This document shows, in pieces, positions 1 through 12,700 of a stretch of 64,000 bases of DNA. Numbering within the stretch: position 1 is the first letter of the stretch; every line of letters begins with the position of its first letter. The DNA comes from Cardiocondyla obscurior (Eukaryota; Arthropoda; Insecta; Hymenoptera; Formicidae): contig NC_091875.1 in NCBI RefSeq assembly GCF_019399895.1, positions 4,278,001-4,342,000 on the forward strand, in the 5' to 3' direction. The notes beneath the pieces are model-generated. The model searched no databases. It was not told the origin of the DNA and saw only the letters and a program-made list of their open reading frames with translations. Both the position numbers and the translations under genes were made by a program.

Positions 1-892
1 TCTTGCGGTACCTATTGAGGTTAACTACACGAAATCAACATCGTCGATTGTCTTGGCTTCAAATCTGCCGTATGAATTATCAATATGAATTAATCTAAAA
101 GTTTACAAAAAAAACACGAGAATGGATTGTCCCCTCTCACTGTGGAACAATCGCGCTCACACTCGTCGTACAGTTTTTCCCGCGCCAAAGTTCGTCGACG
201 AATCACCAAATTTTAACGCAAATCCCTTAATCCTGGAAATGTCCCAGTTTCACCGGCTTCACACCGCGTGTGACGTGCTTTGCGCCGTGGAAAGGTTGTG
301 GATCGAGCCACGCGAACAATAACGAAATCCGTAGCACTAACAAAATTACCAGAAATTAATTATGTCGTGACGTTTCCAGCCTCCACAGTCGCTGGTCGCC
401 TCGTCGCGTCGCGTCGCGTCGCGTCGCTAATTCAAGATTCTGCTCGACCAACAGAAGCGAGCGACGATTACGGCTCACCAGTCACACGTAGCGTTTATCC
501 TGATGTAAATGAGGTTCAGATTATTACTGGGAATCGCGTCTCTTCAATTTGCCCACAATTTTGCTATCGCAACACGAAATCGTTTGCAAAAAGCACTGTC
601 GAGAATTGCCGAGAATTGAGCAAGACGAGCAAAATGGTGGTAAAATGAATTTGACCGTTGCATACGATGTCAGAACTCTTTTGAAGTACTTACTTTACGA
701 GCACGCGTTTTTTATAAAAATAAGGAAAGAAAGAAAATTAATTTTTTATTCCACTATTTAGATACATCGAATCCACTCGTTTATCAAGTATAAATAAAGA
801 AATGGGAAAAACGCGCGTTTAATTGAGCATTTATAACTATACTGTGGAGTTCAGTGGCCAGAAGTGAGCGCATTCGATTGCAAATTTCATTC
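1..892. other. Unresolved 5' edge, CpG-rich segment without a recognisable gene
   Basis: Bases about 130-560 are clearly richer in GC and CpG than their surroundings and contain a perfect 5-bp tandem repeat. Open frames here are short and resemble nothing I know. The composition fits a promoter or untranslated first exon, perhaps of a gene running off the left edge on the minus strand, where several splice-donor-like sites occur (for example at 473-478). Bases 560-892 are AT-rich and show nothing definite. Confidence 0.3.
403..427. repeat. Tandem pentanucleotide repeat (GTCGC)x5
   Basis: Five perfect head-to-tail copies of GTCGC inside the CpG-rich segment. A simple-sequence repeat; no function can be read from it. 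Confidence 0.9.
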
Positions 893-964
893 GACTCCGT
901 GGCGCAACGGTAGCGCGTCTGACTCCAGATCAGAAGGTTGCGTGTTCAAATCACGTCGGGGTCA
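893..964 (+). tRNA. tRNA-Trp (anticodon CCA)
   Basis: A complete intronless cloverleaf of 72 bases. The acceptor stem pairs GACTCCG (893-899) with CGGGGTC (957-963), followed by discriminator A964. The anticodon loop carries CCA at 925-927, flanked by a TCTGA/TCAGA stem. The internal Pol III promoter boxes are present: box A in the D arm (TGGCGCAACGG) and box B in the T arm (GTTCAAATC). A run of seven T at 969-975 is the expected Pol III terminator. CCA is not encoded, as normal in eukaryotes. The gene decodes UGG in cytosolic translation. It lies 357 bases upstream of the coding start of a Pol III subunit gene on the same strand. Confidence 0.97.
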
Positions 965-968
965 AGAA

Positions 969-975
969 TTTTTTT
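969..975 (+). terminator. Pol III T-run terminator of tRNA-Trp
   Basis: Seven consecutive T starting five bases after the tRNA 3' end, the standard RNA polymerase III termination signal. Confidence 0.85.
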
Positions 976-1320
976 CTTTACTTTTTCTTTTATATTAATT
1001 TTTGTTTTTAGTTCTTACGTATATATTTTTTTCATTGAAAGTATCGCGGGTATCGCGTATAAATTTTTCTAACATATATTTGTTAAGCAATGGTATATGT
1101 ATGAAGTTGGAATGTTTTAGCCGTAAAATGGACAATAAGAATTCGTAGTTCACGACCGGCCGCCAGAGACTGTTACGGTCATCATAGTTATCCTTAACCT
1201 CGAGACGCGAAATGGTTAAAAGTGCCGTAATTTATTATTAATTATATAATAAAGCATGTATTGAAACACATTTATTACAATTTTCATTGTAAATCTTATT
1301 TTAAATTGAGAAGATACGTC
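976..1320 (+). other. Intergenic DNA and probable RPC9 promoter/5' UTR
   Basis: AT-rich spacer between tRNA-Trp and RPC9. A short GC-richer stretch around 1150-1215 (GACCGGCCGCCAGAGAC and following bases) is the best candidate for the RPC9 start region. No TATA box or other element could be assigned with confidence. Confidence 0.35.
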
Positions 1321-1881
1321 ATGAAAGTGTAAGTTATTCATATTCATAAAATTTTGTTTTACTCGCATAATTACAAATATTTTACCATTATTAATCTTTC
1401 AGGATAAAAGGAAATTGGAACACTCTTCTGAGTAATTACGAAGTCTTGAATATTTTGCAAGACACAAAGTCTTATAAGAAACAAGAGATGAATCAGCTTG
1501 CAACCATTACTTATCAAACTATTAAGTATTTAGAGGATATGCCATGCAAAAGGCAGAATCCAGAAAAAATTCGCGAATTTTTAAAAGCAATGGAGTTAAT
1601 AAAACTAACGAAAGCTGAAAAACTTACTCTTCTCAACCTTTGCCCTACTACACCACTTGAAATACAATTGGTAGATTTTTCTATAAATTTTTTAATAGAT
1701 TGGTAATTAAGTTATGAATCTTTGAACATTCCAATCAGTTGTATATTTATTTTACTATAATTTTTACATACAGATGGTAGAAGAAAGCGAGGAACGGCTA
1801 TCAGAGGAAGATGTGGAAACTGTGCTTCAAATTGTAGCAAATGTATCAGGAGATGAGCAAGATGCAGAACAAGAGACCTAA
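1321..1881 (+). CDS. CRCP: DNA-directed RNA polymerase III subunit RPC9 (CRCP / CGRP-receptor component)
   Basis: Three coding exons, 1321-1328, 1403-1670 and 1774-1881, with GT-AG introns; phases add up to 127 codons plus TAA. The first exon is only eight bases (ATGAAAGT) before the donor GTAAGT, so the start is split from the rest. The protein shows the family's signatures: LLSNYEV near the N-terminus, a central TITYQTIKYLE segment, KAEKLTLLNLCPTTPLEIQL, and the C-terminal VEESEERLSEEDVE helix. RPC9 forms the stalk of RNA polymerase III together with RPC8 and helps recruit TFIIIB at tRNA and 5S genes; in vertebrates the same protein is also known as the CGRP-receptor component. At 127 residues it is slightly shorter than the human protein (about 148), mainly in the N-terminal linker. 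It is convergent with DENR. Confidence 0.95.
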
Positions 1882-1931
1882 TCTTAGATCTTAAAAAATA
1901 ACTTATTTAAATATATTTTATGTATGTACAT

Positions 1932-1937
1932 TTTATT
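1932..1937 (-). promoter_or_regulatory. Poly(A) signal AATAAA (minus strand), DENR
   Basis: TTTATT on the plus strand, i.e. AATAAA on the minus strand, 68 bases past the DENR stop codon. Confidence 0.6.
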
Positions 1938-1941
1938 TTAT

Positions 1942-1947
1942 AATAAA
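1942..1947 (+). promoter_or_regulatory. Poly(A) signal AATAAA, RPC9
   Basis: Canonical hexamer 61 bases past the RPC9 stop codon. It lies just beyond the minus-strand poly(A) signal of DENR, so the two 3' UTRs probably overlap. Confidence 0.7.
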
Positions 1948-2004
1948 CATGACTGGAAAGTGTGTAATTAAATTATTGTATGTGCGAAATAGTGGATAGC
2001 CTTA

Positions 2005-3004
2005 TTATCTCTTTTGATCTCCAAGATCATCTATAGAGTCTTCATCAATCTGAAAAAAAAATGGTAAAAAGAATAAATTCACTGTTAAAACATTTTTGTA
2101 TTCAAGTTTTCATTTTTCACGTTATAAAAGAACTTTTACTAACCTGTGGCCATTTTTCAGGTATCACTTCAAACAGATCATCTTTGACATCTCCCTGTAT
2201 AACAATTTCGTCGTCGCCAGTTACACTGGATCCACAAGCAAACTTACTACCAAAAAATTTCGCTGCTACTTTTAAATCAATATCTATAAAAAGTACATCA
2301 ATATTAATTGTTTTGCAATTTAATTTGATATTTTAAGGTATTACCAAAAGTGCTAAGACCAGTCACAACTGTAACAGATTTCTTCTTTCCTCTAGGTGCC
2401 CTGGAGATAGTTACCAATCGAGGTATATCTTCTTTTTTCTTAGTTTTCAGCATACCCTTACCACCACGTTTCTGACGTTTTTTCTCATCTTCTCCTGTGC
2501 TGACTTCAGTGGAGCCATCCTCTGTAGCTAGAATGTATAGATGTATAATCAAATCATCTGCCCAATGGTTTACAATGCTCCAGATTATTTTATTAATTAC
2601 CTAATTTCATCTTTTCAAACTCAGTAGGCAAATTTCTTTCCAGCCACTGCTTGCACTTGTCATACTCTGGGTAGTATTCACAGTACTAAAAATCAATAAT
2701 CAAATTTCAACAAAAGTTTATTAATGATATTAATGCTTGTTCACTGGCTAAATTATAAGTAATAGCCGAGTACAAAAAAAAAAAAAAAAAAAAAAAAAAG
2801 CTAATCTAAAATTATAACATACAAATATATATTTAATTAATTACAATGTCTTAATTTTCATGATTCATCATGCTGTATATATTAATATTGCTAACAATTT
2901 ACCTCGATAGGCAGTGAGCAATTTCCACAATATTGAACCTGAATAGGATAAGTGACATTAGGATCCGGTCCTAATCGAAACTCTGACTGTTCCTCTGCAG
3001 ACAT
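2005..3004 (-). CDS. DENR: Density-regulated protein DENR, translation re-initiation/recycling factor
   Basis: Five minus-strand coding exons: 3004-2903, 2685-2601, 2527-2345, 2283-2144 and 2049-2005. All introns are GT-AG and the joined frame gives 184 codons plus TAA. N-terminal zinc-binding part: YCGNCSLP...YCEYYPEYDKCKQWL, matching the DENR family cysteine pattern. The middle is a lysine-rich linker (KKRQKRGGKGMLKTKKK). The C-terminal SUI1/eIF1-like domain begins at IPRLVTISRAPRGKKKSVTVV and continues through FFGSKFACGSSVTGDDEIVIQGD. With MCTS1, DENR recycles 40S subunits and promotes re-initiation after short upstream ORFs. Length is close to human DENR (198). Its start lies about 720 bases from the clueless ATG in divergent orientation. 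Intron 1 contains an oligo(A) run (about 2774-2799) in plus-strand sense. Confidence 0.96.
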
Positions 3005-3726
3005 CCTTGAAGCTAAGTCTAACCTTACTCGTGGTGCTCACAGCTGGATCTTTCGACGGAATTTTTGTTTTTTACTTGTACGTACGTATCGCGTTCTCCT
3101 AGAAACGCAACGTTTTCCTTCAATTTCCACGTGTTATAATAATTGCACCAACAAATATCTCGCGTGATCTAGCACCGCTAGGGTTAAGAGCCGCCAGGAA
3201 TGTAGAGACCGCAGAGACCTGAAGATCGATTTCCAAAGTACGAGGTCTGTTTCTTATGACTGACTCGCTGCGCTATGGAAATGAAAGGCATTGCAGCGCC
3301 AGCGAATGTTTCGAGAGCCGGGATCGAGTGGGCCAATCGCGTGTCGTGCCGATGTAAGAATTGCGCCACGCCTGGTGTCGCCGCGGCGGACGAATTGCTG
3401 GCCTCCGCCGCAAGCCTTGTACCCCGTTCGAAACGCACGTGCGGTTCGCGGGATTCGCGCGCGCCGGAGTAGTGTGCCGCCCCGTGGAGAGGAACAGTCG
3501 GACGTCGTTGTCGCTCTCCGTTTCGGGTATAAGATTCAAAAGGGTGTGCGTGCGTGTGACCGTGAATCGCGAGGAGAAGAGCGAAAGAACGGACGGGGCT
3601 TGCGAGGTCAGCGCGAGCTAGAGAAAGGCAACCGAAGGAACGGAAAATCGCGCCGTCACGATATACCCTGTCGCCGTCCTGATCGTTCACGCTCCTCTTC
3701 GTTGTCCGAGTGGCTCAGTCGCGGAG
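3005..3726. promoter_or_regulatory. Divergent DENR / clueless promoter region and clueless 5' UTR
   Basis: The two start codons face away from each other across 722 bases. The half next to clueless (about 3240-3726) is GC- and CpG-rich and probably contains its transcribed 5' UTR. A CACGTG E-box lies at 3128-3133 on the DENR side, about 125 bases upstream of the DENR ATG. Long open frames in this stretch on both strands are a by-product of high GC content and match nothing recognisable. Confidence 0.6.
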
Positions 3727-6700
3727 ATGGCAGTCGGCGCACAGATCGACACGTCCGAGAGGGAGACCGGCGGCGCGAAGATACCCTTGCTGAACGGCGA
3801 TCAAGCACTGCACGAGGCGACTAAAGTAACCGGTAAGTGGCGATAAGTTAAATCGTTCGCGCAGCGCCGCGCGCACGGGAATATCTTCCCTTTAAGGTTA
3901 ATCGGCGGATCGAAACCCGCCGCGTTCCGTTATGTAAGTAATTCCCCGACGAGGACCGCCTCGTCCTCGCGCCGTATCCTGGATGAAAAACGACGGTCCC
4001 GTGGGTCGTTTCGCTTCGTCCAGCTCGCTGAGCGCAAAGCCGGCCTCGATCGAGCGAGAAAGAGAGAGAGAAAGAACGCGCGAGGGATCGAGATAGAGCG
4101 CGAGGCGCGTTATGTAACCCCACGAATTGCACGAATCTCGGCGATAGGGTCATGTGAGCTGCGAGCAGCAGGAGGAGGGACGTCGGCGGGAGGAGATGGG
4201 CTAGCAGAAGACGCGCGCCGCGCCGCGGCGCCAATGAACGAATTTCCTCACCGACCTGTAAAAGCTCCTTCTCTCTCGATAAACGTTGAATATGTATTAC
4301 TTCCCATTTTTTTTTCTCTGCCCTGTCATACTTACGGTATACCCAGACATCCCATCGTTTGTATTTGTGAACATCCTCGCTAAGCTTACTCTTGAAGGAA
4401 GGAAATTTTTCTCGACGGATTACAAAATCGCTTTGTCGCAATGCCGAGAGTCTCGGAGGAGGATAGGAGTGAGGAACATTTATCTAAAACTGTGGAGCAG
4501 CTTTAAGTGATCATTTCGGCCGATTCACGACGATATCTTCGATCAGCGATTCAGATTCATTTAAATCTCGGTATAACTTACTCTTTACTTCTCTTCTTAA
4601 TTTTTTTTTTTTTTTTTCTCCTAAAAATTGGAACGAGATAGAAAGAGGGTTACATCGAGATTAAAGTTAATTTGCATTAACAGAAACGGTTCTAAGAGAT
4701 GTTCCCGTGCGATCATTGCACGCACAGTGAAAAACAACCCGCTACGAACGTGCTGTAATCGCGTTTACGTAATGCATCTCTAGCTGTGCTTGACAAAAAC
4801 ATCGATTCTGCATAGACGCAAGATCACCGTGTGTATAAGATTTTCTCGAATTTGAATTTTAATATCAAACTAACAGCATGACGTAATCCTTTTAGGAAGT
4901 GTAATTTATGATACACAATGTACGACGCGATTATGAATGGATTAAGATCGGACACGTCAATTCAACAGTAATACAGTACGTGCGATGAATTTCTATACGT
5001 GATCTAACGGTTCGAAATATGATAATATAACATAAGATAAATCGAGTCTGATGCAACATGAGTACTCAGAATGACGTCAATCTATAATGTAATGATTAGG
5101 ACGAATGTTGACATCTCAGATTAAAAATATTTCGAATGATTTGTAAGATTTGTCTTTAAGATGTATAGTAATTATATGACGTCTTGATATATGCAATCGT
5201 AATGAATTCATTTAGATATCTTTTGAATAATTTTTTAAAATTGATTTATCTTTATATTTGTTAAAAAGCATTTACTTTATTTATTAATTATTATTATTTT
5301 TTTTTTTTGGAAACTTAGTAAGCTAAAATAATATTATCTTTCATTAGAATTTTCTCTTTTTATTTATCCGATGCAAGTGGAAAAAATATTGAGACAGAGA
5401 GAATGGATAAATAACATGTACGATTCGGTATTTATAAAATTATAACAATTTCTTGCAGATAAAAAAAAGGAAATTGTTTTAAGATATAATTAATATATTC
5501 TTAATCTTTAAAACTTTAATTCGTACGAATCGTTTGATTACTCAAACATTTCATAAGTTGCATCAGAAAACTCGAACAAGAGACTTGAAAACTCTTTTTC
5601 ACTGTTAGTGGAGCTCCGTGTAGCTCTTTGTCTGTTTGCATGTTTAATTAGAAGGTGGAAGAAAAGAGGGTCTCGCGTTAATGATCCGTCTCTTATGTAC
5701 ATGTATCGAGAGAACAATGTCCGTGCAGAATCATAAAATATCGATAGCCGGGGTTATCGGCGTCGGCTATTATATTTGTGCCGTTAAGTCCTACGTCAAA
5801 CAAACATCCCTCGATGATAATCGAGTCGGGCTAACTGGCGCAATTGCAGCAAGCTGACGCTCGTACTTTCACCTTTGAGCTTGTGTGTTTAAATCGATCC
5901 TCCTCACGTGTCTCCGGCGCGCATCGTAAACTCGCATAACTCTCGTGCAGTAAACCCGTCGCTTGAATTCTATATTTAGCAGTAAATAGTATAGCCGTTT
6001 ACTCCATATATCTATCTTCAAGTATATGTATTCGCGTTTGTCTTTCCAATTTCTTGACACAGATTCTGTTATTTCTATTATCCGATACAAAAATCCACGC
6101 GCGTGTGGGTGTGCGTACGAAATTAGAAATAGGAAATTAAGTTGCAAGCTGCAAGGCTCTGTGCGTGAAAATTATAGAGTTATCGAGAGACGCGATAATT
6201 TATTATTTTCTTACTAGAATCAGCTGATTGTAACGATAATGCATTATTACGATTCGGTCATAGTAATATGCGCCGATAAATTAAATTAAGTGGCGAAAAG
6301 AGAAGCACGACGATTCGCGAGTAATGGTCATCTGGTCGTAGGCGTTTTATGAATGATATTTTAAAGCCACGCGGCTTTTGCATCATCGCATGAATGAAAC
6401 TGACAATGACGTTTATCAATGCGTTCCACATTAAAGATGGATGCGCGAAATATAAATATTCGTTTTCAATAATTGTTAACAGTAATGTTCTACCGCCGTC
6501 ACCACATAGACATTTATCAGTCTTTATCATAAGTGAGTTGTGTTGTTTGTGTGAGAATATTTTTATTTCGTTTATGACGTTTAAATGTTCAATTTTAATA
6601 GATCTTTCGACATTAAAGTTACTAATAATATATAAATACAGATAACTATGATAACTGAGTTACAAAACGTACGCTAGAACTTACAATTTTTTTAATTTTT

Positions 6701-9700
6701 GTCAATTTTCTTCATTAATCTTTATCAAATTAAGCTCTTTTTCTTTATTTTTACTTATAATATTATTTTCAAGATAAAAATGTATAAATCGTATTTTTCA
6801 AGTATTTGTTAAAAATATCAAGTCTAAACTTAACATTTTTATATTATCTTATTATTAATGTGTTATTTCTAAATGTATTTATTGATAATGTTCATTGTAA
6901 TTGTTGTAATACTTTCCTGCATAGACTTTTTTTGTTATTTATTACACTATTTTACGATAAAATATCTTATCTGCATCATGTTAACATACTGGTGTTATAA
7001 CAAGAAGTACAACGTTCCTAGTCAGAATGATGATGGAACCGTGCATGATAACTCGGTGATAAGAGAGCAAAGTGATGATAAGGTCCAATAAAAGGAACGA
7101 AAAGGAAGAATTGTGCGTGAAATATTTTAAAATTTTTGTTATTTAATTTTAAGGATATCTGTGCATTACGTAGGACATGCAATTGTTGCACATCTTACTT
7201 AATTAAAATTAACTTGTGATTTAAATATTTATATGCATAGAAAAACACTAAAAAAAAATTAATAAGAGTCGTTTATTCAAATTAAAAAATTTGATTCGTT
7301 ATTTATTGATTTTTTCTTTAAACTCACATAAATAAAATATATAAATTCAATTTTGTAAAAAAGAAAAAGAATGAAATAAGATAAAAAAACACCGTATATG
7401 AAGTAGTGCATAGTAATAAGAATTAATTTAATGAGAATTGATACAGTTAAATTATAGATATTATAAATAGAAATTTAAATAAATGAGAAAGAATTGACGA
7501 GATGGAACATTTTAACAACAAAAAATTGCATTACTATTATCGCTGCTGGATATCCAAGGTGTGTTCTCTTGACATAGATCATTGCTGGTCTTTTGAAGTC
7601 GACGCGTATTGCAAACACGTGCTCTAATATAAATAGTATAGTGCGTACTATTTACTTTGCCGCTTATTTATAAGCGCATCAGTGAATGCGAATGACGAGG
7701 GAGTGCGTCTAGAGAGTGCATTGGAAAGTGCGCCTGACAACGTGAAACTATTTGAACTATGAGATATATTTATATCTTGTAAAGTAAAATGGACTGCGTC
7801 TCTTTCAGTGTCAGGGCAAGATAATAATTGTACTCTACAATTTAATTTTTTAATTTAATTTAATTATTTTTTGTACTTATCTTATTATTTAAGATCGTTT
7901 TAAATTAAATATTTTTTAAATTGTTTCTTATGTATATACTTATAATAATTTTTTTTGTAGATGCAAGAAAAGAAACAGAAGAAAGCGGAAGTACGAGCAC
8001 AGCTACGGAAAACGTTGTGGAGAAAGGAGAGGTTGAAGCGACGAAGGAAGGTGAAAAAGAAAAGAATGAAGACAATAAGAATAGTGATAAGAACGAAAAA
8101 GAAACAGATGCTGACAAGGAGAAGGATGTCTCGAATGAACAAGAAGTCGTTTTCATTCAAGACATGGGCTTCACTGTTAAGATCGTTAGCCCCGGTTCTG
8201 AACCCTTTGATATTCAGGTGTCTAGCATGGAACTTGTACAGGTAATTATTTGCTTCTGAATGATAAAAATGTCATGCACACGCTATCTGAGGGCATACTG
8301 GTTATATTATTTAATTATATTATTAACTTATTTAACAATGTATTAATTATTTATTATCAACACGTTCTTTTCTTAATTTAGCTTTCTAACTTTATTTTTA
8401 ATACTAATCAATTATTTAAAAAAATAAGGAATTTATTTTTTTTTTTACAGGAAATTCATCAGTTGCTTATGGACCGTGAAGACACATGTCATCGCACATG
8501 CTTTTCACTGCAGCTGGATGGCAACACGTTGGACAACTTTGCCGAGCTAAAAAATATTGAAGGCTTGAAAGACGGCTCGATCATCAAGGTGGTGGAAGAG
8601 CCTTACACGATGCGGGAGGCGCGTATACATGTGCGACATGTACGCGATCTGCTCAAGTCCGTAGATCCTGCGGATGCTTACAATGGCGTCGAATGTAGCA
8701 GTCTGTCGTTTCTCAATGTTGTCACGAATGGCGATATTCTAGAGAAAAAGAAAACTCGAGCAGATTCGGTTGATTGTACCCCACCTGATTACATCATACC
8801 TGGTTGTAGGGACAGGCCTCTATTACCTCTCCAACCGCAGGCAAAAGAGCAAAAATGCCCACCGTGTCTCAAAGTACATAATTTTTTTTTATTTGTGTAC
8901 ATAATTTTTGATCATTAAATTATTTAACGATTTAATTATAAGGGATTCGGGAAAGTTTTTTTGTTTTTTAATTACAAGTTGCATATCTGATTTTTTACAT
9001 TCTTTTTTCTCAGATTTTGAAAAGATCTAAACTTAAGTAAATCTTTGAAAATCTTTAGATAAAGTTGTTTAAAAAACGTTAATATTATATATATATTTTT
9101 ATTTTATTAAAAGAAGAATTTTAACTTTACAAAAAAAAAGTTTTTAAATTTCTTTTGCATTTTTTCTAGGTCTTAACGACATCAGGATGGAATCCACCAC
9201 CTGGATATAGAAAGCTTCATGGAGATCTGATATATTTACATGTGGTCACATTGGAGGACAAGCAATATTATTTGACCGCGTGTGCCAGAGGTTTTTTTGT
9301 TAATCAGTCAACCAAAGAAGTGTTTAATCCTAAACCAGCTACGCCTAGCCATTTATGTCACAGTTTAATCGAATTGTTGAATCAACTTAGTCCAACCTTT
9401 AAACGAGGATTTGCTTCTATGCAACGGCGCAGGACTCAGAGGCATCCCTTCGAGCGAGTAGCCACGCCTTATCAGTTATATGCCTGGAGTGCACCACAAA
9501 TCGAACACACTATTGATGCAATTCGTGCAGAAGATAGTAAGTTTTGGAAAAAGTGTAAATGAAGCATCTTGTCTAATATTTTATCAAGAAAAAGATAGCT
9601 GAATTTAATTTTAATTACTTAAAAGTGCTAATAAATTATTAGCACTGTTAAAAAGTATTACAGTATATTAAGTTTATTTTTCTTTTCAGCTTTTTCTTCA

Positions 9701-12700
9701 AAGTTGGGATATGAAGAACATATCCCGGGACAAACACGTGATTGGAACGAAGAACTACAAACTACGAGGGAATTACCACGTAAAAATCTTCCTGAAAGAT
9801 TGCTACGAGAGCGTGCTATCTTCAAAGTATGTTTTATTTTTAGACAGAAAATTATATTCTTTATGTTTTACTTGTGATAAATTATTTCTTTTATATTAAT
9901 TTATAAATGACAAAGAATAATAATTTTCTACGTATTTTTTAACGTATTAAAATTAAAATTACATATTATAAAATAATAATAGTTAAAATAAAAGCCATTA
10001 TTTTTAAGAACTTCAAAAATAAATTTTTTTAATAAGTTTTAATTATATTTACATTGTTTAGGTTCACAGTGACTTCGTCGCAGCTGCCACTCGTGGAGCA
10101 GTTGCAGTTATCGACGGCAATGTGATGGCGATCAATCCTGGTGAAGAGGCCAAAATGCAGATGTTTATCTGGAACAACATTTTCTTTTCGCTTGGCTTTG
10201 ACGTGCGCGATCATTACAAAGAATTAGGTGGTGACGCCGCGGCCTTTGTTGCACCTCGCAACGATTTGCAAGGTGTTCGAGTATATGCGGCTGTGGACTT
10301 GCCCGGTCTGTATACTCTCGGCACCGTCGTCATCGATTATAGGTGCGTTTTTTTAATTTTTAATAAAAATAATTTTATTTTCTTTTTTTTTTTTTTTTTT
10401 TAATTAATAATTTGTTTTGTCAATTTTTAGAGGCTATCGTGTCACCGCGCAATCTATCATACCAGGTATATTGGAACGAGAGCAAGAACAATCGGTAGTC
10501 TATGGATCAATTGATTTCGGAAAGACTGTTCTCACGCATCCTAAGTATCTTGAACTGGTAAGAAAACGGTAAATGTTAAGAATACGTGTTTCACCCTCGA
10601 TTTCGATAAATTTTGGCTCATTCGACGCAGTTTTGCTTAAATTTAACGAATCTGGAAGAATTGAGCGTCGGACTTGTAAACGAAAATATTCCGTGTTAAA
10701 GTTGTCACATTTACAGGCTAGAAAACCTGCCATTTTACTGGCTGCTGAAGAAAATAAAATTCATAGATACAAAATTACGTAGAAATAAAATTTTGAAGAA
10801 GATAAATATAATAAATAAATACTGTTTTATGATTTTGTTACAACAAAAGTTGGTAAAAAATTAATTAATGAAATAGATTAGCCTTCTTTAGTATTGGTTG
10901 ATTTTATTTTTATAAATTTTCTTGCATTTAGTTAAATAAAGCTGGACAGCAATTAAAGATTCTTCCTCATAAAGTAATCAACGATGCAAACGAAGAAATC
11001 GAACTTTGCAGCAGTGTGGAATGCAAAGGTATCATTGGTAACGATTCGCGGCATTATGTGCTCGATCTGCTGAGAACTTTTCCACCCGATGTAAATTTTC
11101 TGAAACGTAAGTTGATATTAGTTAATTATACTGTAACGTAAAAAAGAAATTTATTAATTTAGAAAACGTTTTTCTCATTCAGTCGAAGGTGTGGAACTGA
11201 GCAAAGAAGCACGAGCTTTAGGTTTTCCAGTGGAACACAAGCACAGATTAGCCTGTTTACGACAAGAGCTCATAGACTCGTTTGTCGAAGCCAGATATGT
11301 TCAATTTATCAAGCATGCGGCTGTTCATCTCCAACAGCTTACGTCTGCTAGAAGATCTCAAAAAGAAAAAGATACGACTGCAAAGGTATGTACAAACATT
11401 ATATTTTATTACTTTCGATGCAAAAGAGACAGTAAATCTACAAAATATATACAAATCAATAATTTCAGGAAGATAGAAAAGAGGAAAAAAAAGAAGATTC
11501 AACTGCGATTGTAACAGTGGATAGTAACAAAGAAGACTGTACTCAATCTTTAATAGAAGCCGATGAAGCTAAGAAAATTGTTGAGAGTATTACTGACTCG
11601 ATCACAGGCGGCGAAAAACAAGAACGTATGTATCGTATTTTTTCATACATATTATTACGCTGCGACTCAATGCGCGAGACAATCGCGCGCTCATTGCGAA
11701 CTTTATGTTAATAATTAAGCTTAATTCTGTTCAGTGGAGGAAAGCACAAAGGAGATAGTGCGAAGAGCAGCAGCGGCGGTAGGCAGTTTGCGAGAAGCTG
11801 AGTTCGACGTGAGATTCAACCCAGACGTCTTTTCACCTGGCGTTAAGCATCCGGATTCTAATGGTCCCGACTTAAAGAAGCAGAAACAATTGGTGAAAGA
11901 TGCCGCAGACTTTTTGCTCACTGTACAATTGCCGACGTTTGTAAGTTTGTTTTAAAGATTTATGAGATAAAACCAAAAAAACTTTTACACTGTAAAACAA
12001 AAGTAAAAACACTTTTTTAAAATAAAATTAACTCCCAATTTTTCGATTGAGTTACATACATCGAGCTGTAATTTTTATCTAAAGTATTTTTTTTTTTAAT
12101 TGCTATTTCAGATTCGGGAGTGTTTAGATCACACTGCAGCCGCGATGGATGGTGGTACGTTGGTTGAGGCTCTCCATGGTAAAGGCATTAACGTTCGTTA
12201 TCTTGGTAAATTGGCAGCTATGTTAGCTGCAGTGCCACAGTTGCAATATCTCAATCGGATTGCTGTATCTGAGCTTATCCTTCGTTCCGCTAAACATATT
12301 TTTACATCTTATATGCAGGTACAATATTTACTTTTATAAAAATAGAACTACGGTATGTTATCGAACACACAAGAAACAATTATGAATATATTATAGGGTA
12401 CAGAATTAATGAGTCTTTCTGCAGCTGTAAGTCACTTTTTGAACTGTTTGCTGTCTTCGGCACAAATTATACACCCGCAACAGAATTTAGAAGAGGTATA
12501 AGTGATTATAATACTATTTCTAATTTTATTTAATTATAAATTTATTAATTAATTTACAATCAAGTTAAAATGATGAAAGGAATTGTTATTTTATTGATGA
12601 TAAATATAAAATAGTAGTTAGAAAAATCGTAAAAAATTTTAATAAATAAATGTATATGTAATTTTTTATTTTAGCTTCAGAGCAAAACTGCTAAGCGCCG

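Noticed and set aside
280..648. 122-codon plus-strand frame near the left edge
   Set aside because: It runs through the (GTCGC)n repeat and shows no domain; likely chance in a CpG-rich segment.
2774..2799. Oligo(A) run as a sign of a retrotransposed gene
   Set aside because: It lies in a DENR intron with no upstream coding remnant or target-site duplication; a simple A-tract is enough.
3184..3830. Long open frames on both strands upstream of clueless (up to 177 codons)
   Set aside because: They overlap the GC-rich clueless leader; several frames stay open at once because stop codons are rare there, and none shows a domain or splice logic. Only the frame starting at 3727 joins to downstream clueless exons.
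3848..4441. 197-codon minus-strand frame at the start of clueless intron 1
   Set aside because: Arg/Ser-rich low-complexity translation of CpG-rich intron DNA with no recognisable homology; a compositional artefact.
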